Notes: generated by a model not told the origin, from the letters alone. A stretch of DNA of 15,554 bases from CAG-488 sp963625295 (GCA_963625295.1 CAVFTC010000044.1:1-15554); one strand, 5' to 3'; shown: positions 1 to 8,619, numbered from the stretch's first letter. Made by a program: numbers and translations.

Positions 1-129
1 GCATAATGCCCGACGGTTTTTTTGCTGCTTTTTGACCCGCCCGACAAGGCATTTTTATGCTTCTGCGGACAAATAATCAAGAAAATGTGATAATTTAATG
101 TCGGCTTTTGGAATAGAACGCAGAATAAT
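1..129. other. Non-coding left flank
   Basis: I see no convincing gene here on either strand. The first 60 bases hold a loose inverted repeat: GCATAA at 1-6 mirrors TTATGC at 55-60, and TGCC at 7-10 mirrors GGCA at 48-51. A run of seven T lies at about 18-24. This may be the end of a transcript that enters from the left, but the pairing is weak and I do not call it a terminator. Confidence 0.5.
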
Positions 130-154
130 CCGCTTACAAAAGCGGCTTTTGTTT
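130..154 (+). terminator. Rho-independent terminator of an upstream gene
   Basis: CCGCTT at 130-135 and AAGCGG at 140-145 form a 6 bp stem with an ACAA loop, followed by a T-rich tract (CTTTTGTTT). It lies just before the promoter at 165-193, so it separates a gene to the left of the window from the peptidase unit. The stem is short and the T tract is broken by one G, so the strength is uncertain. Confidence 0.6.
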
Positions 155-164
155 CAATTATCTA

Positions 165-193
165 ATGACAAGCGTCGGATTTAATGGTATAAT
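165..193 (+). promoter_or_regulatory. Sigma-A type promoter for the dockerin-peptidase unit
   Basis: ATGACA at 165-170 matches five of six -35 consensus bases. A 17-base spacer follows, then a perfect TATAAT at 188-193 preceded by TGG, an extended -10. The transcription start should fall near 200, where the imperfect palindrome at 199-233 begins. Coding therefore has to start downstream, at 258. Confidence 0.8.
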
Positions 194-198
194 AATAA

Positions 199-233
199 AG
201 CAATACCGCACACCTAAATTGTACAGTATTGAC
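199..233. repeat. Degenerate palindromic copy of the AAGGCAACACCGCACA repeat
   Basis: The left arm (AGCAATACCGCACA) and right arm (TGTACAGTATTGAC) pair with about ten base pairs and two mismatches around a seven-base loop. The left arm is a diverged copy of the repeat core seen at 5288, 10333 and 15430. Its position puts it at the extreme 5' end of the predicted peptidase mRNA, where it could act as a stabilising stem. That role is inference. Confidence 0.6.
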
Positions 234-257
234 ATAAAAAGTCAGGACGGTGATGCT

Positions 258-2909
258 ATGAAAACCATTCGTTCATTCGCAGGCTTGCTGCTCTCGGTTA
301 TACTCATAATAACCTCGGCGGCTTTCCCGACTTCGGCGCAGACCGATTCGGTCGAGACAATGGCAAACCTTGTCGTGTTTGTCAAGTTCCCGGAGGATAC
401 GGCCACGGACATTGCGGATAATTCTCAGAAGATCGTAATGACCTATAACGATACGACAAATCTTTACACCGGAGTGAGCATCGACTTTTCCTTCAAGAAG
501 TATATTTCGACAATATCAAGAGGAAAGCTCAATGTAAACAATGTCTTTCCTCAGCTTGACTCGGATACGATTGTTCCTTATACGCTTTCGGCTTCTCACG
601 ACAACAGCGACGATACGACCGTTTTGCAGGAGGTCATCGCTGCGTTCAATTCCGGCAAAATCAAGCTGCCGTCCGATAAGCTCGACAACCGATACTCTCA
701 GTCGATAGACAACACGACGATAATCATTCAGGGAAGAAGCACAAGCGGTTCGGATTTCCTTTGGCCGCATAAAAGCGTTTCGCCCGTTACGACAATGATT
801 AACAACAAATATTATATCGGCAATTATAACATAATTGATTCCTACACGCTGACGGGAGCGGTTTCTTCAAGTCAGGGCGTTGTTTCGCACGAGTTTTTGC
901 ACAGCGTCGGACTGCCCGATCTTTACCGTCTCAACGGCGCATCTGGCGACCCGGTCGGAACATGGGATATCATGGCGTCCAACAGCTTCTTCCAGCAATA
1001 TCCGCTGTCCTATCAGCGATACAAGATGGGCTGGATTCCGATGAAGCAGATAACTCAGAGCGGAACATATACCCTCGACCCGGTCAGCGACCCCGATTCC
1101 GACACGATTCTTTATGAAATTAAAACGCCGATGTCTGGAACGGAGAGCTTTATGCTCGAATACAGAAAGAAAAAGACGGACGCATTCTCAAATTTGGGTT
1201 TTGAAACCAAAATCCCGTCATCGGGCTTGCTGATATACCGTGTCAATAAATCCGTTCCCAATCAGACCAATGCGCAGGGACAGGACTACCTTTATGTTTT
1301 CAGGCCGGGCGAAACAAGCGCAACGGCGAGCGAGGGCGACCTCTTCAAGGCGGCTCTCGACCCGTCCGACAGCAGAACCGGCTATGGCTCGTCCGATTTC
1401 AGCGCAGGAGTTACCGACGGAACTATATTCTATTCCGACGGCTCAAACAGCGGACTCGTGATATCCGATGTTGCGTATAACGAGGACTCGTCGCAAATCA
1501 GCTTCCATGTTGAATTCCCCGATTATTCGTCGCTCGGACTTTGGGATGTGATAGCAAACGATATCGCACTTGACGCAACCGGTATAAGCGCCGATTCCGA
1601 CGGAGAGGGCAACATTTATGCCTGCATCATGGGCAGGGAAAACTGGAATTTTGTCTACAAGGTGTATAAATACGACGGCTCATCGTGGACGGCTCTCGGC
1701 GACTCTTTCTCGGGTATAAACAGCATGGTGATGAAAGTCTGCGACGGAGTTCCGTATGTCTTGTACAGTAACAAGTCGGGAAATCCGCAGATTGCAAAAT
1801 ATAACGGTAAAAGCTGGAGCACCGTTTATACCGATACGAGCGTCACTTATCCGAATGACATACAGCTTTTTGCAGGTGATTCCGGGTTCTATGCCGCATG
1901 GACGGTTGACGGCGCAAAGCTCGTCATAAAGAAAATCACCTCAAACGGCGTTTCGGATGTTGATTCGTCGCTGACGACCGACTATTTCGCAAATCCGAGT
2001 CTCGGAGCGGTCGGTGATTATATCTATGTGACCTATTGCAACTTTGCCTTCGGTTCGGGAACTCAATATACTCAGATCAAAAGATACAGCCTGACCTCGG
2101 GGCAGTGGGAGAATATAACGATACCGAATCCGCTTGCTGCATCGAATCTTCATCGAAGCATCGGATATAACGGCGAATACTGGATGATATCCGCCGCATC
2201 GGGAAAAATTCCGATCATCGTTAAGGTTGACGGAGATTCAAATGCAACACAGTATGAAGTGCCGACGACCATCACGAACTTCCTCGGAGCGACAATGGAC
2301 ATTTCCGACAACGGCACGGTTTGCGTTTCGCTCATATCCTCGGGTGAGGACAGTCAGATCCTCTACCTCGACGGCGGCGAATGGAAGCAGCTCGGAAGCA
2401 ACCCCTGCTCAAACAGCCAGTCGGCGGACATGACCGTCAGCTCAAACAGAGTATTTGTCGCTTCGGTTCTTTCAAACACGGGCGGAATAAGCCTTTCCTA
2501 CAAGGATCTGCCGGAAAGGGAGCTGCCCGAGCTTGTTTCAACGGAGCTGAACAAGGTTTTTGTTTCTGACGGATACATAATAGGACTGCCGCAGAAAACC
2601 GTAAACCTTAATCTCTACCTTGAGGCGACAAACGACGGCTATTTTAAATATGACAGTGTGAGCACGGGCGGACAGGTGCTGCTTTACACCGAGGACGATG
2701 TGCTCGTAAAAAGATACACGATTGTTATCAAGGGCGATGTCAACGGCGACGGAATCGCCGACGGTACGGATGCGGTCGTGATAAACGCTGCGGCGGCAGG
2801 TATGCTCAGCCTTGATGAGAGCTTCAAAAAGGCTGCGGACACTGACGGCGACGGCAGCATAACGGAAAAAGATAACGAATATCCGATAAATTGCGGATTA
2901 AATCTATAA
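258..2909 (+). CDS. Secreted M6-type zinc metallopeptidase with C-terminal dockerin
   Basis: A predicted extracellular protease of 883 residues, probably attached to a cellulosome-like complex. Residues 1-28 form a signal peptide: KTIR, a hydrophobic core, then a cleavage region ending SAQ. The M6-like domain starts with a VVFVKFPED strand and holds the zinc motif HEFLHSVGLPD at 211-221 (ligands H211 and H215, catalytic E212, D221 the likely third ligand), then GTWDIMAS and a YKMGWI segment, as in immune inhibitor A relatives. Residues of about 420-760 are repeats with strands such as KVYKYDGSSW and IAKYNGKSW, which suggests a beta-propeller. The C-terminus (about 826-883) is a type I dockerin with two calcium loops, DVNGDGIADGTD and DTDGDGSITEKD. 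The start at 258 has AGGACGG seven bases upstream. An in-frame ATG at 165 is rejected because it lies in the -35 box. The flippase gene follows after 24 bases. The substrate is unknown. Confidence 0.87.
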   Translation: MKTIRSFAGLLLSVILIITSAAFPTSAQTDSVETMANLVVFVKFPEDTATDIADNSQKIVMTYNDTTNLYTGVSIDFSFKKYISTISRGKLNVNNVFPQLDSDTIVPYTLSASHDNSDDTTVLQEVIAAFNSGKIKLPSDKLDNRYSQSIDNTTIIIQGRSTSGSDFLWPHKSVSPVTTMINNKYYIGNYNIIDSYTLTGAVSSSQGVVSHEFLHSVGLPDLYRLNGASGDPVGTWDIMASNSFFQQYPLSYQRYKMGWIPMKQITQSGTYTLDPVSDPDSDTILYEIKTPMSGTESFMLEYRKKKTDAFSNLGFETKIPSSGLLIYRVNKSVPNQTNAQGQDYLYVFRPGETSATASEGDLFKAALDPSDSRTGYGSSDFSAGVTDGTIFYSDGSNSGLVISDVAYNEDSSQISFHVEFPDYSSLGLWDVIANDIALDATGISADSDGEGNIYACIMGRENWNFVYKVYKYDGSSWTALGDSFSGINSMVMKVCDGVPYVLYSNKSGNPQIAKYNGKSWSTVYTDTSVTYPNDIQLFAGDSGFYAAWTVDGAKLVIKKITSNGVSDVDSSLTTDYFANPSLGAVGDYIYVTYCNFAFGSGTQYTQIKRYSLTSGQWENITIPNPLAASNLHRSIGYNGEYWMISAASGKIPIIVKVDGDSNATQYEVPTTITNFLGATMDISDNGTVCVSLISSGEDSQILYLDGGEWKQLGSNPCSNSQSADMTVSSNRVFVASVLSNTGGISLSYKDLPERELPELVSTELNKVFVSDGYIIGLPQKTVNLNLYLEATNDGYFKYDSVSTGGQVLLYTEDDVLVKRYTIVIKGDVNGDGIADGTDAVVINAAAAGMLSLDESFKKAADTDGDGSITEKDNEYPINCGLNL

Positions 2910-2933
2910 AGATCGAAAGGGGAGGCGGCGCAC

Positions 2934-4484
2934 TTGCGGAGCAAAAAGGCACTGCTGAATTCTGCGGCATCGCTGCTGCTTGAGTTCGTGACGGTAATCT
3001 GCGGCTTTATTGTGCCGAGGCTTATTATCGGCACATACGGCTCGGAGGTCAATGCGCTGACTTCTTCAATTTCACAGTTTCTCAGCTATATCGCCTTGGT
3101 CGAGGCGGGCGTGGGCGGAGTCATAAGAGCTGCGCTTTACAAGCCGCTTGCCGAAAAAAACAATGCGGCAATGAGCGGAATAATTAGAGCGACGGAAAGC
3201 TTCTTCCGGAAAATCGCCTATGTTTTTGCCGGATATATGGTTGTTTTGGCGGCGCTTTTTCCGACGCTGGTCAACAAAAATTTCGACTGGGCATTCACCG
3301 CTTCGCTGGTTATAATAATAGGACTGAGCACCTTTGCACAGTATTATTTCGGCATGACCTATACTGTCCTTGTTCAGGCGGATCAAAGAAGATATATAAC
3401 CTCCTTTTTACAAATCGGGACAATAATTCTCAATGCGGTCATGGTCGTGGTTTTTATCAATTTCGGCGCGTCGATCCATGTGCTTAAGCTCGCAACCTCG
3501 TTGATATATGTTTTGCGGCCGCTTGCTCTGAATATCTATGTGCGCAGGAGATACCGCATAGACCGCAAGGCGAAGCCCGACAATAACGCCGTTGCGCAGC
3601 GGTGGGACGGACTCGGACATCACATAGCGTATTTTGTCAACCTCAACACCGATGTTGTTATTCTGACGATTTTTTCAAAGCTTTCTGCGTCGTTCGCCCT
3701 TGCCGAGGTTTCGGTCTACACGGTGTATTATTCCGTCGTGAACGGCATAATGAAGGTTGCTTCCAGCCTTTCTGCAGGCGTTGAGGCGGCTCTCGGCGAC
3801 ATGATCGCAAAAAAAGAGTACAAAAACCTTAACCAAAAGTTCAATCTTTACGAGTTTGTATCGTTTAATCTTGTAACGGTGCTTTTCACCTGCGCCGGAC
3901 TTTTGATAGTGCCTTTCATGAGAGTTTATATGAAGGGCGTTACGGATGCGAATTATATAAGACCTGTTTTCGGATACATCTTGGTGCTTGCAAATGCGAT
4001 GTATTCGATAAGAATACCGTACCACAGCGTTGTCTATGCCGCAGGGCATTATAAGCAAACCCGAAACGGCGCATTTGCCGAGGCAGGGCTGAACATAGTG
4101 ATTTCCGCCGTTCTTGTTTATTTTTACGGAATTGTCGGAGTTGCGATAGGCACGCTTGCGGCAATGACCTTCAGAACCGTTCAGTATGTTTTTTATCTCT
4201 CGAAAAATATTCTGCAAAGAAGCGTGAAGCTTTTCTTCAAGCGAATGGCATTTTCAATTCTGACGGTCGTGCTTTCCGCAGCGGTTGTGCATTTTATCCC
4301 GTCGTTCGGAACGAAAAGCTATCTCGGCTGGGTGCTTTATGCCTGCGTGGTCGGAGCTGTGGTTCTGGCGATTACCTGCACGGTCGATATCGTTTTTTGC
4401 CGCAAGGATTTTACGGAAGCGGTCAGATTCATGAAGAACATGGCTTTTGCCAAGGCAAAAAGAAAAAGCAAAAATAATTTTTGA
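2934..4484 (+). CDS. Polysaccharide flippase, Wzx/MATE-like (MVF superfamily)
   Basis: A 516-residue multi-spanning membrane protein, probably moving lipid-linked glycans across the cytoplasmic membrane. It opens with a segment of the type seen in polysaccharide exporters (residues about 5-30, then YGSEVNALTSS), followed by roughly 12-14 hydrophobic segments, short basic loops (such as RRRYRIDRK near 205) and a basic C-terminus, KAKRKSKNNF. The start is TTG at 2934; AAAGGGGAGG ends eight bases upstream and no suitable ATG lies nearby. It follows the peptidase gene by 24 bases with no terminator between, and the ECF gene starts 14 bases after its stop, so the three are probably one operon. No glycosyltransferase is present in the window, so the glycan is unknown. 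A related lipid flippase such as MurJ is less likely given the sequence pattern. Confidence 0.8.
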   Translation: MRSKKALLNSAASLLLEFVTVICGFIVPRLIIGTYGSEVNALTSSISQFLSYIALVEAGVGGVIRAALYKPLAEKNNAAMSGIIRATESFFRKIAYVFAGYMVVLAALFPTLVNKNFDWAFTASLVIIIGLSTFAQYYFGMTYTVLVQADQRRYITSFLQIGTIILNAVMVVVFINFGASIHVLKLATSLIYVLRPLALNIYVRRRYRIDRKAKPDNNAVAQRWDGLGHHIAYFVNLNTDVVILTIFSKLSASFALAEVSVYTVYYSVVNGIMKVASSLSAGVEAALGDMIAKKEYKNLNQKFNLYEFVSFNLVTVLFTCAGLLIVPFMRVYMKGVTDANYIRPVFGYILVLANAMYSIRIPYHSVVYAAGHYKQTRNGAFAEAGLNIVISAVLVYFYGIVGVAIGTLAAMTFRTVQYVFYLSKNILQRSVKLFFKRMAFSILTVVLSAAVVHFIPSFGTKSYLGWVLYACVVGAVVLAITCTVDIVFCRKDFTEAVRFMKNMAFAKAKRKSKNNF

Positions 4485-4498
4485 TAGGAGACTATACA

Positions 4499-5092
4499 AT
4501 GGCAGCTACAAACAAGGAAAAAATCTACAAGCTTACATTGACTGCGGTGCTCACGGCACTGATATTTGTAATGGCGTTCACTCCGCTCGGCTATTTGAAG
4601 ATCGGCGTTGTTTCGATAACCTTCATTACCATCCCGGTCGTCATCGGCGCAATTGTCGGCGGACCTGCGGTCGGTGCAGTTCTCGGCCTTATGTTCGGAA
4701 TAACGAGCTTTATTCAGTGCTTCGGTATGGACGCTTTCGGAACTACGCTTTTCGGAATAAATCCGTTTTATACCGCAATAATGTGCCTCGTGCCCAGAAT
4801 TCTGATGGGCTTGTTCTGCGGCTTAATCTACAAGTGCTTTGCAGCTAAACACGCCAATGTCGGAACGGCAATAACCTCGTTCGGCGGCGGATTTATAAAT
4901 ACTGTTTTGTTTGTCGGCTTTTTGCTGCTGCTTTTCTATAATACGGACTATATCCGTGGCTTTGGCGACAGCGTGCTTGCTGTTATTTCTGCACTGATAA
5001 CGATCAATGCCGTTGTTGAGTGGATCGCCTGCACGATTATCGGCTCTGCGGTTTCGATTGCTCTTTCAAAAGCGATGAAAAACCGATTTTGA
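4499..5092 (+). CDS. ECF transporter substrate-binding (S) component
   Basis: A 197-residue, very hydrophobic protein with about six membrane segments, fitting the S component of an energy-coupling factor vitamin transporter. The segment from about residue 11 (LTAVLTALIFVMAF, then TPLGYLK, SITFITIPVVIGAIVGGP, FGITSFIQCFG, INPFYTAIMCLVPRILMG) matches the ECF S family often labelled PanT-like (pantothenate) in Clostridia. Substrate assignment from sequence alone is unsafe. S components need the shared EcfT-EcfA-EcfA' module, which is not in this window. The start at 4499 has TAGGAGA seven bases upstream. A possible TTG at 4481 would overlap the flippase stop and has no matching ribosome binding site. 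I see no riboswitch before it. Co-transcription with the flippase looks likely, but a functional link is unclear. Confidence 0.82.
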   Translation: MAATNKEKIYKLTLTAVLTALIFVMAFTPLGYLKIGVVSITFITIPVVIGAIVGGPAVGAVLGLMFGITSFIQCFGMDAFGTTLFGINPFYTAIMCLVPRILMGLFCGLIYKCFAAKHANVGTAITSFGGGFINTVLFVGFLLLLFYNTDYIRGFGDSVLAVISALITINAVVEWIACTIIGSAVSIALSKAMKNRF

Positions 5093-5174
5093 ATGACGAA
5101 AAACCATCGACGAAAAATTCCTGTTTACACAACCATTTAAATCCTTAAGATTTGATTAAATTTGCAATTTTTTG

Positions 5175-5203
5175 TAGACAAATCAAAACCGAAGTGATAG
5201 AAT
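5175..5203 (+). promoter_or_regulatory. Putative promoter upstream of the terminator-containing leader
   Basis: TAGACA at 5175-5180 and TAGAAT at 5198-5203 are 17 bases apart, and TGA directly before the -10 makes it an extended -10. The transcript would start near 5210, about 35 bases before the hairpin terminator at 5244. It may serve the ligase/polymerase and CUB-dockerin genes by read-through, or make a short RNA. Confidence 0.55.
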
Positions 5204-5243
5204 ATATTGTGGTCGAGGGAAAATAAAAAGCAATAAAATCAAT

Positions 5244-5284
5244 GCATATTGATATCCTTTGACGGGTGTCAATATGCTTTTTTT
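5244..5284 (+). terminator. Rho-independent terminator, possible attenuator
   Basis: GCATATTGATATCC (5244-5257) pairs with GGGTGTCAATATGC (5264-5277) with one A-G mismatch and G-U closure, loop TTTGAC, followed by seven T (5278-5284). It ends the flippase/ECF transcript. It also lies between the promoter at 5175 and the gene at 5321, so it can act as an attenuator. A competing 6 bp hairpin, ATCAAT/ATTGAT at 5238-5253, would use the left arm of the terminator stem. Confidence 0.78.
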
Positions 5285-5287
5285 ATT

Positions 5288-5307
5288 AAGGCAACACCGC
5301 ACAAATT
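5288..5307 (+). repeat. Single-arm copy of the AAGGCAACACCGCACA repeat
   Basis: The core AAGGCAACACCGCACAAATT lies directly after the terminator T tract and ends one base before the ribosome binding site of the next gene (GAGAGGG at 5308-5314). No matching right arm follows. It is almost identical to the copy at 15430. Confidence 0.75.
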
Positions 5308-5320
5308 GAGAGGGCAGCTA

Positions 5321-7021
5321 ATGGAAAAGAAATTGAAATTAAACTTAAAAAATGAAATCCGCTTTTCTGAAATGACATTTGCGGATTGGTTTTTGCTTGT
5401 TTCGCCGTTTTTGATCGGCTTGTATTTTGACTGGCTCGGCTGCCTTTGCTCGGCCGTTTTCACCGTGGCTTTAATCGCAAAGTATTACAAAAACAGGAAG
5501 CTGCTTTTGCCGGTCAACCTGACCTCGGTAACGCTGCTTGTTATTGTTTTGGGCTACATATTATCCTGCTTTTGGGCAATAGACAGCTACGAGGCGTTTT
5601 TCGGCGTTTTGAAATTCATGCCGATAGTTCCGTTTTATCTCATAGTCAGTCAGTATGACGATGAAAGAAAGTCCGGCTTTCTTGACTGCATACCATATTC
5701 TGGGGCGATAATGGTCGTGATTTCCGCTGCGCTCAAGCCGTGGTATACATTCAGATATTATTTTTATAACGGCGGCAGAATGACCGGTCTGTTCCAGTAT
5801 GCGAATGCGTTTGCAATCTTTCTGCTTGTCGGAATAATAATTCTGCTTCTAAACAGGAAGCTGAGCGTGATAAATATCGTCACCCTCATCGCTCTTATTG
5901 CCGGAATATTTCTCAGCGGCAGCCGAACCGTTTTTGTGCTCACGGTTTTGTTTGTGGCGGCGATATGCGTTTACAAAAAAGAAACGAGAAAATATGCGAT
6001 TCCGTCCTTCCTGATAATTCTCGGAATTGTTGTCGGTGCGGCGTTGATATCCGGCAAGACCGGCGTTGCGACAAGATTCCTTTCAACATCGCTGGCGCAG
6101 AGCAGCTTTTTGGGCAGACTGCTTTATTTTAAGGACGCATTGCCGGTTATTATAAAAAAGCCGTTCGGACTCGGCTATCTCGGATATTATTATTATCAAT
6201 CCGAGTTCCAAACAGGAAGATATATAGTCCGATATATCCACAATGATTTTCTCCAGATTTTTGTTGACATCGGCATAATTCCGGGCGTGCTTTTTGCGGC
6301 GTCGGTACTGAAAAATCTTATCTCAAAGAGAACGCCGGTCACATATAAATTTGTTATTGCCGCAATCTCAATGCACTGCCTGCTTGATTTTGATTTGCAA
6401 TACCTTGCGATTTTCTTTATTCTTATCACCGCGATGAGCTTCGACAAGAAAAAGGAGATTATTATCAAAAAGCCGTGGAAGAGGACATTTTGCTTCTTCT
6501 CGGCGGTCAAGGCTCTTGCTTGTATGTATTTCTGCGTTGCGCTCTGCCTTTACACCTTCGGCTTTTCTGAGCGGTCATATAACATGTATGACAAAAACAC
6601 GGAGATTGAGATTGAAATTTTGAAGAATTCAACCACCGCTCAGGATGTTTCAAAGGCGGCATACAATATACTTTCCCACAACAAAAATGTTGCAATGGCT
6701 TATGATGCGCAGGCGAGGGTTGCGCAGGCTTACGGAAAATACGAGCAAATGATCGAGCTTAAGAAAAAGGCTGTCAGCGTTGCAAGGTTTAACGCTTTTG
6801 AATATACGGATTTTTACAATCTTCTTAGGGAGTCGATTGAAAAAGCCGAAGAAAACGGAGATGTTCGCAGCAGGGAGGTGTGTGTGAAAGCGATCAAGGA
6901 ACTTCCGCAAATGATCAGTCAAACTCTTGAGGAAACGGATTCTCTCGCATGGAAAATCGAGGAGAAGCCGAATATTGAGCTTGACGAGGAAAAAGCGGAG
7001 TATATAAACAACTTACATTAA
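5321..7021 (+). CDS. O-antigen ligase/polymerase-like membrane protein (Wzy_C family)
   Basis: A 566-residue protein with about 11-12 membrane segments (residues about 20-400), a large loop and a soluble tail. Such proteins polymerise surface polysaccharide or transfer a lipid-linked glycan to an acceptor. Supporting marks are RMTGLFQYANAFAIFLL, the GSRTVF segment, a GRLLYFKDA loop and the RYIHNDFLQIFVDIGIIPG motif with H307, typical of the Wzy_C ligase signature. Residues about 415-566 follow a last membrane segment and resemble TPR helices (NKNVAMAYDAQARVAQAYGKY). The ATG at 5321 has GAGAGGG six bases upstream. An in-frame reading from 5249 begins inside the terminator stem and is rejected. 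The next gene starts 12 bases after the stop, so the two are very likely co-transcribed. Whether the acceptor is lipid, wall or protein cannot be told. Confidence 0.82.
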   Translation: MEKKLKLNLKNEIRFSEMTFADWFLLVSPFLIGLYFDWLGCLCSAVFTVALIAKYYKNRKLLLPVNLTSVTLLVIVLGYILSCFWAIDSYEAFFGVLKFMPIVPFYLIVSQYDDERKSGFLDCIPYSGAIMVVISAALKPWYTFRYYFYNGGRMTGLFQYANAFAIFLLVGIIILLLNRKLSVINIVTLIALIAGIFLSGSRTVFVLTVLFVAAICVYKKETRKYAIPSFLIILGIVVGAALISGKTGVATRFLSTSLAQSSFLGRLLYFKDALPVIIKKPFGLGYLGYYYYQSEFQTGRYIVRYIHNDFLQIFVDIGIIPGVLFAASVLKNLISKRTPVTYKFVIAAISMHCLLDFDLQYLAIFFILITAMSFDKKKEIIIKKPWKRTFCFFSAVKALACMYFCVALCLYTFGFSERSYNMYDKNTEIEIEILKNSTTAQDVSKAAYNILSHNKNVAMAYDAQARVAQAYGKYEQMIELKKKAVSVARFNAFEYTDFYNLLRESIEKAEENGDVRSREVCVKAIKELPQMISQTLEETDSLAWKIEEKPNIELDEEKAEYINNLH

Positions 7022-7033
7022 GGAGGAAAACAA

Positions 7034-8609
7034 ATGGAAAAGAAACTTATTTCATTGGTTCTGGCAATTCTCATGATGGTGTCAATATTGCCCATGTCGG
7101 CATTTGCAGCCGACAGCTTGCCGGAATCGGAGCACCCGTATACCGATAATTTAAAGCAGCGGTGGACTTATAAGGGTAAAGAGGATACGGCGGCTCTCGC
7201 AATCAGGTTTTCGGAAGAAACAGAGCTTGAGCAAGACTATGACTTTATCTATATTTATGACGGAGACGGAAAGCCGCTTTACAGGTATACGGGAACGGAA
7301 TTATCCGGCGAAACAATATATTTGAGCAGCAACGGTTTTACATTGGTTCTTGAAACCGACGCAAGTAACACCTCGTATGGCTTTAAGATTGAGAACATTA
7401 AAGAAATTGATTCGGCAACCTACAGCCTTGGCATAGTCGCAGATGAGTATTGCGATATCAGTGCCGATTATGATTCGAGAACAATAACACTTTCCCCAAG
7501 CGCAAAAAATGACGGAACTCACCCGTTGAATTTCGATATTGTGAAAAATGTTTATTGGGTGAATCATGTTGTTATAAACGACGGCTTTGTCGGCCGACTC
7601 CCGGACATGAATTGCTTTAGGTTTGCCAAAAGCTTTGATATTTGCGACGGAGTTTATTTTAACAGAAGCAATATTTACGAAACCGATTTCTACGACGATT
7701 CCTCCAATTGGGAGAACGGCGGCCTTTATATCGACAATTATCTTGTTGATATGAACAGGGGCACATCGGTTAAAAACGGAACGAAATATATTTGCGACGG
7801 AGCGCTTGACGGCGAATGCATTATTATTCCCGACAGCGTAACCTACATAGGTAGCGACAATCTGCCCTCATATGTTTTTTGCACCGTGGACTCATATGCG
7901 AGATCTTGGGCTGCAGATAACGCCGTTTCGTTCAATGCGGAAGAAGTAAAGGTCAAATTCAAGAGCCCGATCATCAATTCCGGAACTCCGCTTTCCTCGG
8001 CTATCGAGGTGTATAAGCTGACGGATAATTATGAGTGGGAAAGCGTGGGAAGCAATTATTCCGCAAGCGGCTATAAAGCCAATCAAGTCGGCGTACAGAC
8101 TGTTACAATTAAAACCGGCGGACATTCCGCAACTGTAACAATCGGTATTTCAAGCAGTGATGAACAGTATATCAATTTCAGCGACCCGGTTCTTTATCGT
8201 TCGCTTATTAACAACGATGTTGATTCAAACGGCGACGGTATCATATCCGTTGATGAAATGCAGGCTTATAACGGATATATAGGTCTTGCCGGTGTAAGCG
8301 ATGTTTCGGGTCTTGAATATGCGAGCCTAAATGCGGAGATAGATTGTTACAACTGTACCGCTCCGGCAAAGGATATTCTTGCCTTGCAGAGCTATAGCAA
8401 AATAACAATGCTTGAAAATGCAAAGAGACACATTGACACATACGGCAGATTCGGAATGGGCGATTATAGATTAAATTTGAATTATTCGTCTTCAAACCCC
8501 GATGTTGCCGAGGTTGTTTACGGTGAGTATCAAGATATGATTTGTACAGGCAAGTCGGGAACGGCAACGATAACCGTAACCTGCGAAGATGTTTCATGTA
8601 GTTTTGATG
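7034..8609 (+). CDS. Secreted CUB/Ig/EF-hand protein, 5' part of a gap-split dockerin gene
   Basis: About 525 residues are readable before the N-run. Residues 1-26 are a signal peptide (MEKK, hydrophobic core, SAFAA). Residues about 34-121 resemble a CUB domain: HPYTDNLKQRW, an acidic strand, YDFIYIYDGDGK, then SSNGFTLVLETDAS and YGFKI, without the usual cysteines. Around 240-300 a degenerate BspA-like leucine-rich piece appears (CIIIPDSVTYIG, then a SYARSWAADNAVSF cap). An Ig-like domain follows (GVQTVTIKTGGHSATVTI). An EF-hand loop lies near 396-407 (DVDSNGDGIISVDE), leading into a leucine-rich stretch, and a Big_2-like domain (SSNPDVAEV, GKSGTATITVTC) runs into the gap. AAGGAGG lies seven bases before the ATG. 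The most likely role is adhesion or ligand binding at the cell surface. It has no sign of an enzyme domain. Confidence 0.8.
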
Positions 8610-8619
8610 NNNNNNNNNN
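8610..8619. other. Assembly gap of ten N
   Basis: Ten unknown bases, the usual placeholder for a scaffold join of unknown length. The frames on the two sides are not in register across exactly ten bases, but any gap length that is a multiple of three would join them. The apparent stop at 8627-8629 in the left frame is therefore an artefact of the placeholder. Confidence 0.97.

Noticed and set aside
165..257. In-frame ATG at 165 that would extend the peptidase by 31 residues
   Set aside because: It lies in the -35 box of the promoter, has no ribosome site, and would bury the clear signal peptide that starts at 258.
3675..4217. Open frame of 180 codons on the minus strand
   Set aside because: It is a shadow antisense to the flippase gene, with a basic, low-complexity composition and no ribosome site.
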